A DNA stretch of 64,000 nucleotides from Ursus arctos (lineage: Eukaryota > Chordata > Mammalia > Carnivora > Ursidae), in contig NW_026623078.1 in NCBI RefSeq assembly GCF_023065955.2, positions 8,132,199 through 8,196,198 of the forward strand. Reading direction: 5' to 3'. Made by a program: the position numbers and the translations under genes. How positions within the stretch are numbered: the first letter of the stretch is position 1; each line of letters starts with the position of its first letter. Shown one piece after another: positions 10,500-23,999 of this stretch. The notes under the pieces were generated by a model. The model saw only the letters and a list, made by a program, of their open reading frames with translations, ran no database searches and was not told where the DNA came from.

Positions 10500-10899
10500 T
10501 TTTAAAAGATTTTATTTATTGGGGTGCCCAGGTGGCGCAGTCGTTAAGCGTCTGCCTTCGGCTCAGGGCGTGATCCCGGCGTTATGGGATCGAGCCCCGC
10601 ATCAGGTTCCTCAGCTATGAGCCTGCTTCTTCCTCTCCCACTCCCCCTGCTTGTGTTCCCTCTCTCACTGGCTGTCTCTCTCTGTCAAATAAATAAGTAA
10701 ATAAAATCTTAAAAAAAAAAAAAGATTTTATTTGACGGGGGGGGAGGGCAAACACACAAGCAGGGGGAGGAGCAAAGGGAGAGGGAGAAGCAGACTCACC
10801 GCTGAACAGGGAGCCTGACGCGGAGCTCAATCCCAGGACCCTGGGATCATGACCAAGCCAAAGGCAGATGCTCAACCAACTGAGCCACCCAGGAGCCTC
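10500..10899 (-). mobile_element. SINE split by a younger SINE
   Basis: A reverse SINE tail at 10500-10517 and body at 10720-10899 (ending tgagccacccaggagcc) are separated by a forward SINE. The body has a (G)-rich patch at 10737-10746. Confidence 0.85.
10518..10719 (+). mobile_element. Young SINE inserted in a SINE tail
   Basis: Forward SINE with head ggggtgcccaggtggcgcag. The target duplication aaaagattttattt belongs to the host SINE's own tail. This shows insertion into an existing A/T-rich SINE tail. Confidence 0.88.
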
Positions 10900-11623
10900 A
10901 AATTATTTGCTTTTTAAAAGACATTTTTCTCCTTTAGATATTAATCATTTTCCAAACTAAAGAAAAAACATTAAACTGTATTTTGTATGCTCTGAAATCA
11001 GTGACTCTCTAAAGGTCAAATCATCCTGATTCTAATGAAGTTAGAGAAGACTGCGAAACACTAATGTATTTCTGATGTAGTAGTAAGAAGAAATAGTTTT
11101 CCTCTTGTGTTAAAATATATCTATCATCACTGTATAAGTAAAAGATTTAATATCATGTTCTCAGGGTTGTTTTAGAGAGGACTATTAAACATTCCATTAT
11201 TTTCACTAAATATTGAAAAAGAAAATAAAATGATGAGTAAAAATAATATTTAAGTTCTATATCAAATGCTAGTTAAGAGTCATAGAAGAGAAAGCACAGA
11301 AAGGAGAGAGAGAGACAGGTATAGAAAAAGAAGAGGATAAGGGAACATGCGGACCAAAAGACAGCCTGGGAAAGCATAATTTAGATTGCTGGGAACCTTC
11401 CCAGATCCCTGCCTCCTTCTCACTCTCCTCCTCTGAACTATGGCTGCTGTCACCCTGGCTTTCTGTCCAACATGAGTCTTAGCAGTCAGAAGCCCCTGAC
11501 ACATGTCATAGGGACATGCCTGTACTTGTCATTGTGGCCCACTGATTTGGGTGTTGCCCAGCACCCCTGACAACAGTGTACTCTTTCAGGACACAGGACT
11601 TCTGATCTAAAGGGACACCTAGG
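10900..11623. other. Intron with no recognised gene
   Basis: Intron between window exons 25 and 24. A purine-rich (GA) patch lies near 11285-11340. No exon or clear repeat was identified. Confidence 0.5.
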
Positions 11624-11818
11624 GGCGCCTGGGTAGCGCAGTCGTTAAAGCGTCTGTCTTCGGCTCAGGGCGTGATCCCGGCGTGCCTGGATCGAGTCCC
11701 ACATCAGGCTCCTCCGCTATGAGCCTGCTTCTTCCTCTCCCACTCCCCCTGCTGTGCTCCCTCTCTCGCTGGCTGTCTCTCTGTCACATAAATAAATAAA
11801 ATCTTTAAAAAAAAAAAA
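11624..11818 (+). mobile_element. Young carnivore SINE with TSD
   Basis: Head ggggcgcctgggtagcgcag and an A-rich tail, flanked by taaagggacaccta on both sides. Confidence 0.94.
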
Positions 11819-11861
11819 ATAAAGGGACACCTAACATTGTCCCATAAAAACCACTAGGAGT

Positions 11862-12046
11862 GGGGCACCTGGGTGGCTCAGTTGGTTAAGCGTCCAACCC
11901 TTGATTTTGGCACAGGTCATGATCTCAGGGTTGTGTGATCAACTGAGCCCCGTGCTGGGCTCTGCACTGGGTATAGAGCCTGCTTGAAATTCTCTCTCCC
12001 TCCACCCCTCCCAACCCCTCTTTAAAAAACAAAACAAAACAAAAAG
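11862..12046 (+). mobile_element. Older carnivore SINE
   Basis: Head ggggcacctgggtggctcag and an (AACAA)n-like tail. No clear target duplication is seen. Confidence 0.85.
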
Positions 12047-12552
12047 CACTGAGTGCAGCATTGTTTACAACCAAGATATAAAAGGAGCCCAACTGTCCAT
12101 CGACTAATGAGTAGATAAGGAAGATGTGGTATAAATATTATTCAGCCATAAAAAAGAATGAAATCTTGTCATTTGCAATGACAAGCATGGAGTTAGAGAG
12201 CATTATGCTAGGCAAGTAAGACAGTCAGAAAAAGACAAACACCGTATGATTTCACTCATAGGTGGAATTTAAGAAACAAAACAAATGAACAGGGGCACCT
12301 GGGTGGCTGAGTCAGTTAAACATCTGCTTTCAGCTCAGATTATGATCCTGGGGTCCTGGAATTGAGCCCCATGTTGGGCTCCCTGCTCAGTGGGCTCTGC
12401 TTCTCCCTCTGTCCCTCCCCTGAGTGTGCTTGATATCATGAGCACCAGGTAATATATAGAATTCCTGAATTATTATATTGTATACTGAAACTAATATGAC
12501 ACTGTATGTTAACTAACTGGAATTAAAATAAAAACTTAAGAAAAAAAACACC
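12047..12552 (+). mobile_element. Old L1 3' end carrying a SINE
   Basis: L1 ORF2 C-terminal/3' UTR sequence (ttcagccataaaaaagaatgaaatc...tatgatttcactcat) continues after the SINE as caccaggtaatatatagaattc...aactggaattaaaataaaaac. It is older than the carnivore L1s at 1 and 46 kb. Confidence 0.78.
12293..12430 (+). mobile_element. 3'-truncated SINE inside the L1 3' end
   Basis: SINE head and middle (ggggcacctgggtggctgag to ctccctctgtccctcccctg) without an A-rich tail. It interrupts the L1 at 12047-12552. Confidence 0.8.
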
Positions 12553-14100
12553 GGGGGGAAAACATAGCAGAGAGAAAGGTGGATGCAACATTGGAGGGCA
12601 CAGAGAAGCATAAGTGAAGGAATGTTCATTCGTTTTATACAAAGTGTACGTTGGCAGCAGGACAAGGTTCACCTGCTACTTGGCATCCTTTGTGTAACAG
12701 AAACAATTCTGAAATAATTCTTATTTCATTGAAAATATGTGAGGCCTCTATTGTGGGCAACTGAGAGGAAAAACAGAAATGTCTAGGATCAGTCAAGCTC
12801 ACATCACTAGAAATTATGCGGGGTACAGGAGAGTCAAAGATCCAACCGGAAGGGAGGAAAGGTCTGCCAACTAGTAGTTCCACCCATACAACATCTGGGC
12901 CAAAGTTTCATTTAAAAATAAGGAAAACATGCCCCACCCCTCCACCCCATTCAGTCTTTATGGACTTTACAGGAGTGTTGTGAGAATGACAACGTATAAG
13001 ACTAACTTTGCTAACTAAAAGCAATAAGCAAATATAAAATATTAGTGGTGTTTCTTAAACAATTCTCTACATTATCTCTACATCCAAATATACATTACCA
13101 CTATATATATAAAATTATAGTAGACAAATAAATACAAATCTTTATATACCAAAGAATATATATAGTACTAATACAACTGCAATATATGCTATATAAATCT
13201 ATAGTGTATAACATCATAATACATTTCATTGTATAACAAAATATAGACTCTTCTAAGTTTTAGAATTATATCAAGTAATCGTCCCCTCCTCTTCCATGAG
13301 GAAAAAGCCCCAAAGTGGTACTCCACCCTATTTTCTAAAAAGAACTGGCTCTTCCTCATGATTTGTAGTGTACCATGACCTTTCTTATCCAGACACCATA
13401 GAGTATCTTGGTTCTGGACTCTTGCACAGTGCATTCCATAGGGGGAAGCCAGGGCCTGGGTCTGTTCTGAGGCATTTTCCCCACACCTACACTTCCAAAC
13501 CTCGGTCTGGACTTAGTGGAGAAAACAGAACAATACATTTATTCCTACTAAAAAATTTAGTAACTATTTCAAGTCTGTAAGTATAATTTAATGAATTAGT
13601 GCAATAATTATTAAAATACATAGGTTCATTGCTTTCCTTTAATATCACAAGATCATTTAGATTGAGCAGTTTAGCAATTTATTAATCACATGGTGAAATA
13701 AAACAACTGCATTATTTCACTATTAACTGAATATCACATTAACAAATGCACAGTTATCCAAGCCTTCATTTCCGTTAAACAAAATAAAAAAGCAAAAATG
13801 TAGAACAAAAAAGACAGTGAGAAATTCTAAATTTACTTCCTCTACATCACTTGACATCAAAATAGAATTTTTTCTTTCCTTCTATGAATCTTTGAGAAAT
13901 GTACACCCCGTAGTTTATTTATCCTTTGTCATACAAATGATCTGTAATGATTACTGAACATACTTATCTTTTTATTAGGAATATATTACTTGTTACATTC
14001 ATCTAAATAATGGAAAGGTTACATTTTAAATAAATACGCATCTCTTTTACTACTAGTAAGAGCAAAACCCATAATTTATAGGACATAAAGATCACAATAC
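12553..14100. other. Intron with no recognised gene or repeat
   Basis: AT-rich, with a TA-rich patch at 13090-13200. Open frames here (e.g. minus 13189-13538) do not resemble any protein I know. Confidence 0.5.
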
Positions 14101-14234
14101 CTGGCAATAAAGGAACAAATTTATAAAAGAGTTCTATGGATTTGTGTCGACATTCTGTTTGGGGCCTCCCACAATGGGCTACCAGCCACTGGACCACATC
14201 CATTAAACACAATGACGCTGCAGGTGGAAATCCT
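14101..14234 (-). CDS. PRKDC: PRKDC window exon 24 (residues ~1155-1200)
   Basis: This 134-bp exon completes Arg1155 and encodes [20 protein letters not shown], then [19 protein letters not shown] and VPLLP, ending in G of a split Gly with donor CCAG/gtattg. The acceptor is ctccatttag. The [12 protein letters not shown] core is identical to human as recalled. Confidence 0.97.
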
Positions 14235-14551
14235 CTAAATGGAGATAACACACTATATTTAATACATGTCCCAACATTTAGCATTTAGTTGATCCGAGAG
14301 TCTAGAAATCATTAACTCAATTTTGCCTAATACATGTAGAAACTTCATCAAAAGGCATTCAATTTATTTTTAATATATTATCACTAGTATACCATCGAAA
14401 TGTCACAGGTTAAATAGGTCCTAAATGCTGCTTACCTTCATTTTTTTTTAATTGAGGGAAAATTAAAAAGCATTTCTTAAAACAACAGCACCACTGTTTT
14501 CATGTTTCCTTTTCAATGTACCTTAAAACAAAGGGGGATTTGAAACCTAAA

Positions 14552-14742
14552 GTAGTGTTTCTCAAATTGTGGTCCCTCACCCAGCTGCATCAATATTATC
14601 TGTAAACCTGGCAGAAAATGTAAATTCTTGGCCCCACTCCAGACCTACTGAAAGATTCTGGGGGCAAGACCCAGCAACCTGTGTTTTAACAAGACCTCCA
14701 GGTAACTCCGATAGATGTTTCAGTTTGACAATCAATGATCTA
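14552..14742 (+). mobile_element. MER5A-like hAT-Charlie remnant
   Basis: The stretch agtgtttctcaaattgtggtcc...ggccccactccagacctactga matches the MER5A consensus as I recall it. About 190 bp. Confidence 0.7.
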
Positions 14743-15368
14743 GAGAGGTCAAAAGTTAACAACAGGATCTGAAGGAAGCAATTTTAAAACAACAGAGAAA
14801 ATATTAATATCCAATCTACATGTGCCAATGCTTCTGCAGAGTGGTAGCAGCCAGCAGACCCCCCCCCCCGACACCCTGCACAGATCTGGAGGGACTGATG
14901 CATAGCATACCCCATCCTTTTGGAGAATGAGACCTTACTAGGATGGAATTAACAGCGAAGACTGGATACCACTGGTTAGTAAGCCAGCCTTGGCTTTGGG
15001 TAGCTTCATTTCATAATTCTATAATTCCATCATGGTTAAAATGCTACTATGTCAATACTTCAGTTTTTATATTTCAAATTTACTCCATAATAGTTCATAC
15101 ATTTTCTGGTCAAATAATTCCACACCAAATATGTATTCAAAATTAGTGCAGATAAAATGAATGTCTGTTACAAATTTGTACCTTAAACCAAATATTTTCA
15201 AACATAAAGCTTTTTAGTGTCCAAGAAATGGACTCCTATTTCCACTCATTCCTTGTTTAGGAAATTAATTCTTTATGCTTCCACACATTCCTTCCAAATT
15301 CTTTTTTACTAACTGAGAATTAGTTTCATGTTGGAAAAAAAAAATTAAAAAGGAAGCAATATCACCTA

Positions 15369-16598
<1,230 letters not shown>

Positions 16599-16693
16599 CT
16601 AAGGATTTCTCATCTGCGTGTGCTAACGCCAGACTTTCCAGGTATGTAACCAACGCTTCAAACACAAACTCTTCTACCAGAGATTCTTCTTCC
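16599..16693 (-). CDS. PRKDC: PRKDC window exon 22 (residues ~1090-1122)
   Basis: This 95-bp exon completes Arg1090 and encodes [19 protein letters not shown], then [12 protein letters not shown], ending in G of a split Gly with donor TTAG/gtgggt. The acceptor is ttattttacag. It is highly conserved. The upstream intron is 7.9 kb and contains the Tigger1/L1 nest. Confidence 0.97.
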
Positions 16694-18346
16694 CTGTAAA
16701 ATAAAGAATACTGAAACTCACCTAGGAAAATAGTAAAGCAGGAGTGACAAGGGAAAAAAGTAATGTTATCCAAGAATACATAAATTAAATTTATTTTTTT
16801 TTAAAATGACTCAAATGTTTTGAAACATAAAGCAACCTAAAATACTTCCCAAAGAAGAAAACTTCCTCAAGAGCAGACCAAAAACTACATAAACCAAAAG
16901 AGGCAACGCTGGCTTTTTCTCCGCACACAAGTACCATTCCATCTGTAGAACTGCTCATAGCACATAACCTCAGAACCACTGTTCTGACCACACTTCCACA
17001 TACCTCATTAAAATTAATAGAAAAAAAGTCTCATATCATATCCGCATTCTTTAAAAATAAAAGAATTTCAAGAGCTCTCACCCTATCCAAAAGTAAGTCA
17101 ACACCAATAATAAACGCTAAGCCTTTTACAAGCACATCAGGCACATGAAAGTAATTAATTCAATCAACAATGTCTGTGGACCATCTTCTTTTATAGAGTA
17201 AGCTCATGGGTGGGTAAAGGGCAGAGGGCAGATCTCTCCCTCGAAAATCTGCTCCTTACTAACACAGCCCGGTAAATGAGTAAGTAGAAGAAAAGTACAA
17301 GTTGGAATTTCTACTTGTGATGAAGTCCTGGGTCACTGCACGGCCCACTGGGAAGGAGCATGTTCCTGGAACAAACAGAACTGGAGTGAGGTGCTGGAGG
17401 ATGGAGAGCATTTAGAACATTACAAACTGGTGTTTGGTTTGGCAGAAATACTGCCCTAGTTTCTTTTTTTTCTTTTTTTTAAGGTTGAATCCTAGGAGGG
17501 GCAAGGCCTGTCAGAGTTCCACAAGCTCCATATTCCCCTAGTGTCACACACCCCAGTCTGACACTGAAAATAAAGGACATTACCGATAAATGTGTGGTAT
17601 GGGCAAAGACAGGGAGGCAAGATGAAGAACTCTAGAGAGAGCAAGCAAACGGCAAAGCTAGAAGAAAAGGTTCACTTGGAAGAGCAGTTTGTGATGAGAC
17701 TGGAAAAGTTGGAGGAAGGGGTCTTAAAAGGCCCAGGCTGAGTATAACAGTATTTAGCTTAGGTATCAACACCAACTAAAGTAGGTAAGTAGAGAAATGA
17801 CATGACAGAATGATGCCCTAGAATGGTGTTTCCAAAGAATGATGTACAAAACAGTTCATTAGCATGCAGAAAGGAAACAACAGAACTTGTATTTATATTA
17901 TTCAACACGCGAGATCTCAAAAAATTTATCACTCAATGCACCTTTTCTCAAAAAGCCAATTCAAATGTGATCCAACAAATCAGTATCCAAAAAGGAAGAC
18001 AAGAGAGGAAAAGGAAACAAAAGATGAAACACAGGAAAGTAAAGGGGACATCCAAGGGGAGAGGCAAGGAGATCCAGACATGATAGGTGAGCAGGGACCC
18101 AAGGAAGAGACTTGTAACAGCTATCTCCACCGAAACACCACAGTATGGATTTTTCAACCTATACATAAGATGGCCCAAATTCCTCTCTTAATCTGGCCTC
18201 CCACGATCGGTAAAGTTCTTCTCCTGTCCATGTTCAAACTGGATCAGCTGACAGTGCTCATTTATAAGAGAATTTTGCTTTGACATGCTCCTGCCACATG
18301 GGGTGAACCAATGGAAACTGAGATACAGAATTTAAAGGGCAGTCCA
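16694..18346. other. Intron with no recognised gene
   Basis: First 1.65 kb of the 7.9 kb intron between window exons 22 and 21. Open frames at 17823-18283 overlap in several phases and show no known motif. Confidence 0.45.
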
Positions 18347-18565
18347 GGGGCGCCTGGGTGGCACAGCAGTTAAGCAAGCATCTGCCTTCGGCTCAGGGCG
18401 TGATCCTGGCGTTCTGGGATCGAGCCCCACGTCAGACTCCTCTGCTATGAGCCTGCTTCTTCCTCTCCCACTCCCCCTGCTTGTGTTCCCTCTCTCGCTG
18501 GCTGTCTCTATCTCTGTCTAATAAATAAATTTTAAAAAATCTTTAAAAAAATAAATAAATAAATA
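18347..18565 (+). mobile_element. Young SINE with TSD
   Basis: Head ggggcgcctgggtggcacag and tail with (AAAT)n. Flanking repeats are aaagggcagtcca and aaaaggcaatcca. Confidence 0.92.
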
Positions 18566-19553
18566 AAAGGCAATCCATACTCTCAGACGGTATTTCTCCC
18601 AGATGTCAGTTGTGGTCTACTTCACACCACTCTGGAGAGTTCTGCTTCCCAAAACTAACATGAACCTTGTCACTAATTCCTTGGAATAGGCTCCTGTAAT
18701 CTTTCATGGAAGCTGAAACCAGCCTCCACTGAACAGAATATCCCAGGATACTTTACCTAACAGTGAAAACACTGACCTTTACAGCTTTCCAAAATGCAAA
18801 AGTATATCATTTAGGGTACATACAAACAAAATGAAACAAAAAAGACAAACAAGGGAATAAGTAACATAAAGGAAGAATGATTAGTTCAGAGCAGAGGAAG
18901 GTCTATTAATACTCTATTTCTTAACCTAGGTGGTGAGTATACAAAAACTTGTTTTATTACTATTCAGTACACTCTACAGTTTTTTTTAACCTGAGGCACA
19001 CTTGACATATAACATTATATTACTTCCAGGAGTACAAGATAATGACTCTGTATTTGTATACATTACAATATCATCAACACAATAAGTCTCGTTAACATCG
19101 ATCACCATACAGTTACAAAATTTTTTCCTTGTAATATGAACTTTTAAAATCAACTGTCCTAGCAAATTTTAAATATGCAATACAGTATTATTAACTATGG
19201 TCACCATACTCTACGTTATGGGCACATCTCAGAGATATTACGAGTTTGGTCCAGGTAACCAAAATAAAGCAATTATCTCAACAAAGGGAGTAGAATGAAT
19301 TTTTTGGTTTCCCAGGGCATATAAAAGCTGTGTTTACACTGTACTGTATATTAAGTGCACAACAGTATTATGTCTAAAAAAATGTATATTCCTTAATTAA
19401 AAATACTTTATTGCTAAAAAATGCTAACCATCTTCTGAGCTTTCAGCAAGTCATAATCATTTTGCTGATGGAGGGTCTTGCCTCGATGTTGATGGCTGGT
19501 GTTGACCGATTAGGATCGTGGCTGCTCAAGGTTGGGTGGCTGTGACAATTTCT

Positions 19554-20417
19554 TCAGATAAGACAACAGAGAAGTTTGCTGCATATATCAATTCTTCCTT
19601 TCAGACCCAATTTCTCTACAGCATGTGATGCTACTTGGTAGCATTTCACCCACAGCAGAATCTGTTTCAAAACTGAAATCCTCTCAAACCCCACCACTGC
19701 TTTACCAACTAAGTTTATACAGTATACTAAATCCTCTACTGTCATTTCAACAATCTTCACAGCATCTTCACCAGGAGTAGAGTCCATCTCAAAGAACCAC
19801 TTTCTTTGCTCATCCCGAAGAAGCAAGTCCTCATCCATTAAAGTTTTGTCATGAGATTGCAGTAATTCAGTCATACCTGCAGGCTTCACTTCTGATTCTG
19901 GCTCTCTTGCTCTTTTTACCCCATCTGTAGTTACTCCCTCCACTGAAGTCTTAAACCCCTCAAAGTCATCCATGAGGGTTAGAATCAACTTCTTCCAAAC
20001 CCCTGTGAATGCTGATGTCTTGACCTCTTCCCATGAATCATGAACGTTCTTAATGGTGTTTAGAATGGTGAATCCTTTCCAGATTTTCAATTTACTTTGC
20101 CCGGATTCATCAGCGGAATCACTCTCGATGGCATCTATAGCCTTACGAAATATATATCTTGACTTGAAAGTCAAATTACTCTTTGATCCATTAACTGCAG
20201 AATAGGTACTGTGTTAGCAGGCATGAAAACAAATAATCTCATGGTATCTCTCCATCAGAGCTTTTGGGTGACCAGGTGCATTGTCACTGAGCAGTAATAT
20301 CTTGAAAGGAATCTTTGTTTCTGAGCAGTTCTCCACAGTGGGCTTAAAATATTCAGTAAACCAGGTTGTAAACAGATGTGCTATCATCCAGGCTTTGTTG
20401 TTCCATTTAGAGAGCAC
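19554..20417 (-). pseudogene. Tigger1 transposase remnant (TIGD1-like)
   Basis: Two frames hold the longest transposase remains. 20214-20417 includes [13 protein letters not shown], where the second D is a DDE catalytic position, and [13 protein letters not shown]. 19554-20174 (206 codons) gives the C-terminal part with DDFEGFKTSVEGV, LLQSHDKTLMDEDLLL and MDSTPGEDAVKIVEM. A frame break lies between them and other stops lie upstream, so no full transposase is encoded. Domesticated relatives (TIGD genes) are intact, single-copy and expressed; this copy is not. Confidence 0.9.
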
Positions 20418-21552
20418 AGGCAGAGTAAATTTAGCATAATTCTGAAGGGCCCTAGGATTTTCAGAATAGTAAATCAGTACTGGCTCTTAGTCACCAGCTA
20501 CATTAGCCTCTAACAGGAGAGTCCGCCTGTCCTTTGAAGCTTTGAAGCAAGGCACTGACTTCTCCTCTCTAGCTATAAAAGTACTAGATGGATTTTTCTT
20601 CTAGTAGAAGGCTGTTTCACCTACTGAAAATCTGTTGCTTAGTGTAGGCACCTTCATTAATTATCTGAGCTGGATCTTCCAGATAACTTGCTGCAGCTTC
20701 TACATCAGCACTTGCTGCTTCATCTTGCACTTGAATGTTAGGAAGACGGTTTCCTTCCTGAAACCTCATGGATCCTCTGCTTCAGACTTTTCTTCTGCAG
20801 CTTCCTTACCTCTCTCACTGCATAGAACTGAAGAGAGTTAGGGCCTTGATCTGAATTAGGCTTTGGCTTAAGGGAATTTTATGGCTATTCTGATCTTCTA
20901 TCCAGACCATTACAACTTTCTTCGTATCAGCAGTAAGTCTGTTTCACTTCCTTTTCATCCATGTATTCAATGGAGTGTCAGCTTTAATTTTCTTCAAGAA
21001 CTTCCCCTTGGCATTCACTACTTGTTTAACTGGTGTAAGAGGCCTAGCTTTTGGCCTGTTTTGGCTTTTGAGATGCATTCTGCACTAAGCTTAATCATTT
21101 CTAGCTTCTGATTTAAATTAAGAGATGTGCAACACTTCCTTTCACTTTAACACTTAGAGGCCATTGTAGGGTTATTAATTGGCCTAATTTCAACATTGTT
21201 GTGTCTCAGGGAATGGGGGGCCCGAGGAGAGGGAGATAGATAGGGGAAGAGCCAGCTGGTGGAGCAGTCAAAACACACACAACATTTATCAATTAAGCTC
21301 ATTGTCTTATATGGGAGCAATTCATTGGCACCCCAAAACAATTACAATAGTTATATCAAAGACCAACATCAGAGATCACCATGCCAAATACAGGAATAAT
21401 GAAAAAGTTTAAAATAACGTAAGAATTACCAAAACATGACTTACGAGATACAAAGTGAATAAACGTTGGAAAAGTAGTGCCAACAGACCTACTCAAGGTC
21501 AATTTGTAAAAAACGCATTATCAGTGAAAAGCAATAAAATGAAGCACAATAA

Positions 21553-21722
21553 GGGGTGTCTGGATGGCTCAGTTGGTTAAGCGTCTGCCTTCCGCTCAGG
21601 TTATGATCTTGGAGTCCCGGGATCGAGTCCTGCCATCAGGCTCCTTGCTCAGATGAGAGTGTGCTTCTCCCTCTGCCCCCCACCCTGCTCTCTCTCTCTC
21701 TAATAAACACAATCTTTTTTAA
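21553..21722 (+). mobile_element. SINE inserted in Tigger1
   Basis: Head ggggtgtctggatggctcag. The 17-bp target duplication aaaatgaag(c/t)acaataa lies at 21536-21552 and 21723-21739, both within the Tigger1 end. Confidence 0.92.
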
Positions 21723-22542
21723 AAAATGAAGTACAATAAAATGAGGCATGTCTATATACCCTTATGACTTATTTATTTCATAAATGGAAGTTTGTACCTT
21801 TGACCCATCACCCATTTTGCCTAGCCCTCTTCCCAGCCTGTGGCAACCACCAATCTGTTCTCTGTACCCATGAGTTTGTCTCTTTTTTTTTTTTTTTAAG
21901 ATTTCACAAATAATAAAACCATAGGTATTTGTCTTTCTCTGACTTATATTACTTAACATAATGCCCTCAAGGTCCATCCATGTTTTCACAGATGGTATGA
22001 TTTCTTTTTTTTTAGGGCTGAATAATACTCCATTGTATACATATACATTTTCTTTATCCATTCATCCACTGATGGACACTCTCCATATTTTGGCTATTTT
22101 AAATAATGCTGCAATAATCATGGGGGTACATACATCTTTTTGAATGTTTCGTTTCCTTTGGATAAATACCCAAAAGGGGAATTGCTAGATCATATGGTAC
22201 CTGTACTTCTAATTATTGAGGAACTTCCATACTATTTTCCATAGTGGCTGTGTCAGTTTACATTCCTATCATCAGAGCACAAGGGTTCCCCTTTTTCTAC
22301 ATCCTTGCCAACATTTGTTATTTGTTGTCTTTTTCATAATAGCCATTCATATCTCATTGTGGTTTGATTTGCATTTCCCTGATGACTAGTGATACTGATC
22401 ACCTTTTGTCACCTTTTCATTTTATTGACGGTTTCCTGTGCCATGCAGGATCTTTTAGTTGATACAGTCCCACATATTTATTTTTGCTTTTTTTGCCTTT
22501 GCTTTTGGAGTTAAAACCAAAACGTTGTCAAAACTGATGTCA

Positions 22543-22746
22543 GGGGCGCCTGGGTGGCGCAGTCGTTAAGTGTCTGCCTTCGGCTCAGGGCGTGATCCCG
22601 GCGTTATGGGATCGAGCCCCACATCAGGCTCCTCCACTGGGAGCCTGCTTCTCCCTCTCCCACTCCCCCTGCTTGTGTTCCCTCTCTCGCTGGCTGTCTC
22701 CCTCTCTGTCGAATAAATAAATAAAATCTTTAAAAAAAAAAAAAAA
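22543..22746 (+). mobile_element. Young SINE inserted in the old L1
   Basis: Head ggggcgcctgggtggcgcag and a poly(A) tail. The L1 target caactgatgtca/aaactgatgtca is duplicated at both ends. Confidence 0.94.
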
Positions 22747-23999
22747 ACAACTGATGTCAAACAGCTTACCACATATGTTTTCTTCCAGGAATTTTATGGT
22801 TTCAGGTCTTACATTCAAGTCCTTAATCCATTTTGAGTTAATTTTTGTGTCTGGTGTAAGATACTAGTCTAGTTTCATTCTTTTGCATGTGGCTGTCTGG
22901 TTTTCCCAACACCAACATGTAGTAAAGAGATTGTCCTTTTCCCACTGTTTATTCTTGGCTCCTGAGTCAAAAATTAATTGACCGTGTTTGCATGGGTTTA
23001 TTTCTAGGCTCTCTATTTTGTTTCATTGACCTGTTTTATGCCAATACCACACTGTTCTGATTACTATAGCTTTTGTAGTATAGTTTGAAATTGGGGAGCA
23101 TGATGCCTCCAACTTTGTTCTTTGTTCTCAAGATTGCTTTGGCTCTTCAATGTATTTTGTATTTCTACACAAATTTTAGGGTTGTTTGGTTTCTGCGAAA
23201 AATGCCATTAGAATTTTGATAGGGATTGCACTGAATGTGTTGATTGCTTTGGGGAGTATAGACATTTTAACAATATAAATCCTTCCAATCCATGAGCATG
23301 ATATATCTTCCACTGATTTGTGTCTTCTTCAGTTGCTTTCACCAATGTCTCATGGTTTTTAATGTATAGGTCTTCCACCTCCTTGGTTTATTCCTAGGTA
23401 TTTTATTCTTTTTGATGCAATTATAAATGGGATTTTTTTCTTAATTTCACTTCCTGATAATTGGTTATTAAAGTACAGAAATGCAATAGATTTGTGTATA
23501 TTGAGTTTGTGTCCTACAACTCTACTGAATTCATTTATTAGTTCTAATAGTTTTTTGGTGAAGTCTTTAGGGTTTTCTATATATAATACCATGTCATCTG
23601 AAAATGGTGACAGATTTACATATACTCTTTAAACATTCTTCTGTACATATAAGTTTCACAATTTAAAAAGCTAAAAAAAATAACACTGTGGCTTCAAACT
23701 CTTGTCAGTTTTCATATAAACATGCACATGTACATACACATACACAGTTTCCTATCCATCCATCTATCTATCCATCATCTCTCTCTTTCTATCATCTATG
23801 TTATCTTTACAATTATTCCTCTCATCTTTATCATAACTGTCATTTCCTGAGAGAAACTATCTGGACCAAACGTCAGGTTCCTCATTATAAGATTACTTGT
23901 AACCATCCACTACTACTTCAAAGAACTGATTTCAGCAACAAGTTTTACAATTATCTGTGTGATTAATTATTACCAATCTCTTTTTTTTAATGCAACCCT

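Larger units (their letters stand above)
19217..21752 (-). mobile_element. Tigger1 DNA transposon, near full length (pogo/Tc1-mariner)
   Basis: Subtracting its 170-bp SINE and one duplicated target leaves about 2.35 kb, near the usual Tigger1 length of ~2.4 kb. The ends resemble the Tigger1 inverted repeats (cacatctcagagatattacgag; acaataaaatgaggcatgtc), next to TA dinucleotides. The transposase frame reads on the minus strand: start codon at 21162-21164 with a stop after five codons, a DDE-domain [16 protein letters not shown] segment near 20240-20310, and a 206-codon C-terminal frame at 19554-20174 (VWKKLILTLMDDFEGFKTS). Inactive. Confidence 0.9.
18973..23622 (-). mobile_element. Old L1 (3' UTR plus part of ORF2) split by Tigger1 and a SINE
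   Basis: L1 3' UTR sequence (ttttaacctgaggcacacttgaca...gtattattaactatggtcaccat) up to 19216 continues at 21753 (ataaatggaagtttgtaccttt) and runs through ORF2 to about 23622. A 77-codon RT-region frame survives at 23359-23592 (LELINEFSRVVGHKLN). It is sense to PRKDC and predates the Tigger1 it hosts. Confidence 0.82.

Noticed and set aside
17823..18283. 86- and 139-codon plus-strand frames, Lys/Arg-rich
   Set aside because: They overlap in different phases, have no recognisable motif, and sit in the middle of a PRKDC intron on the opposite strand.
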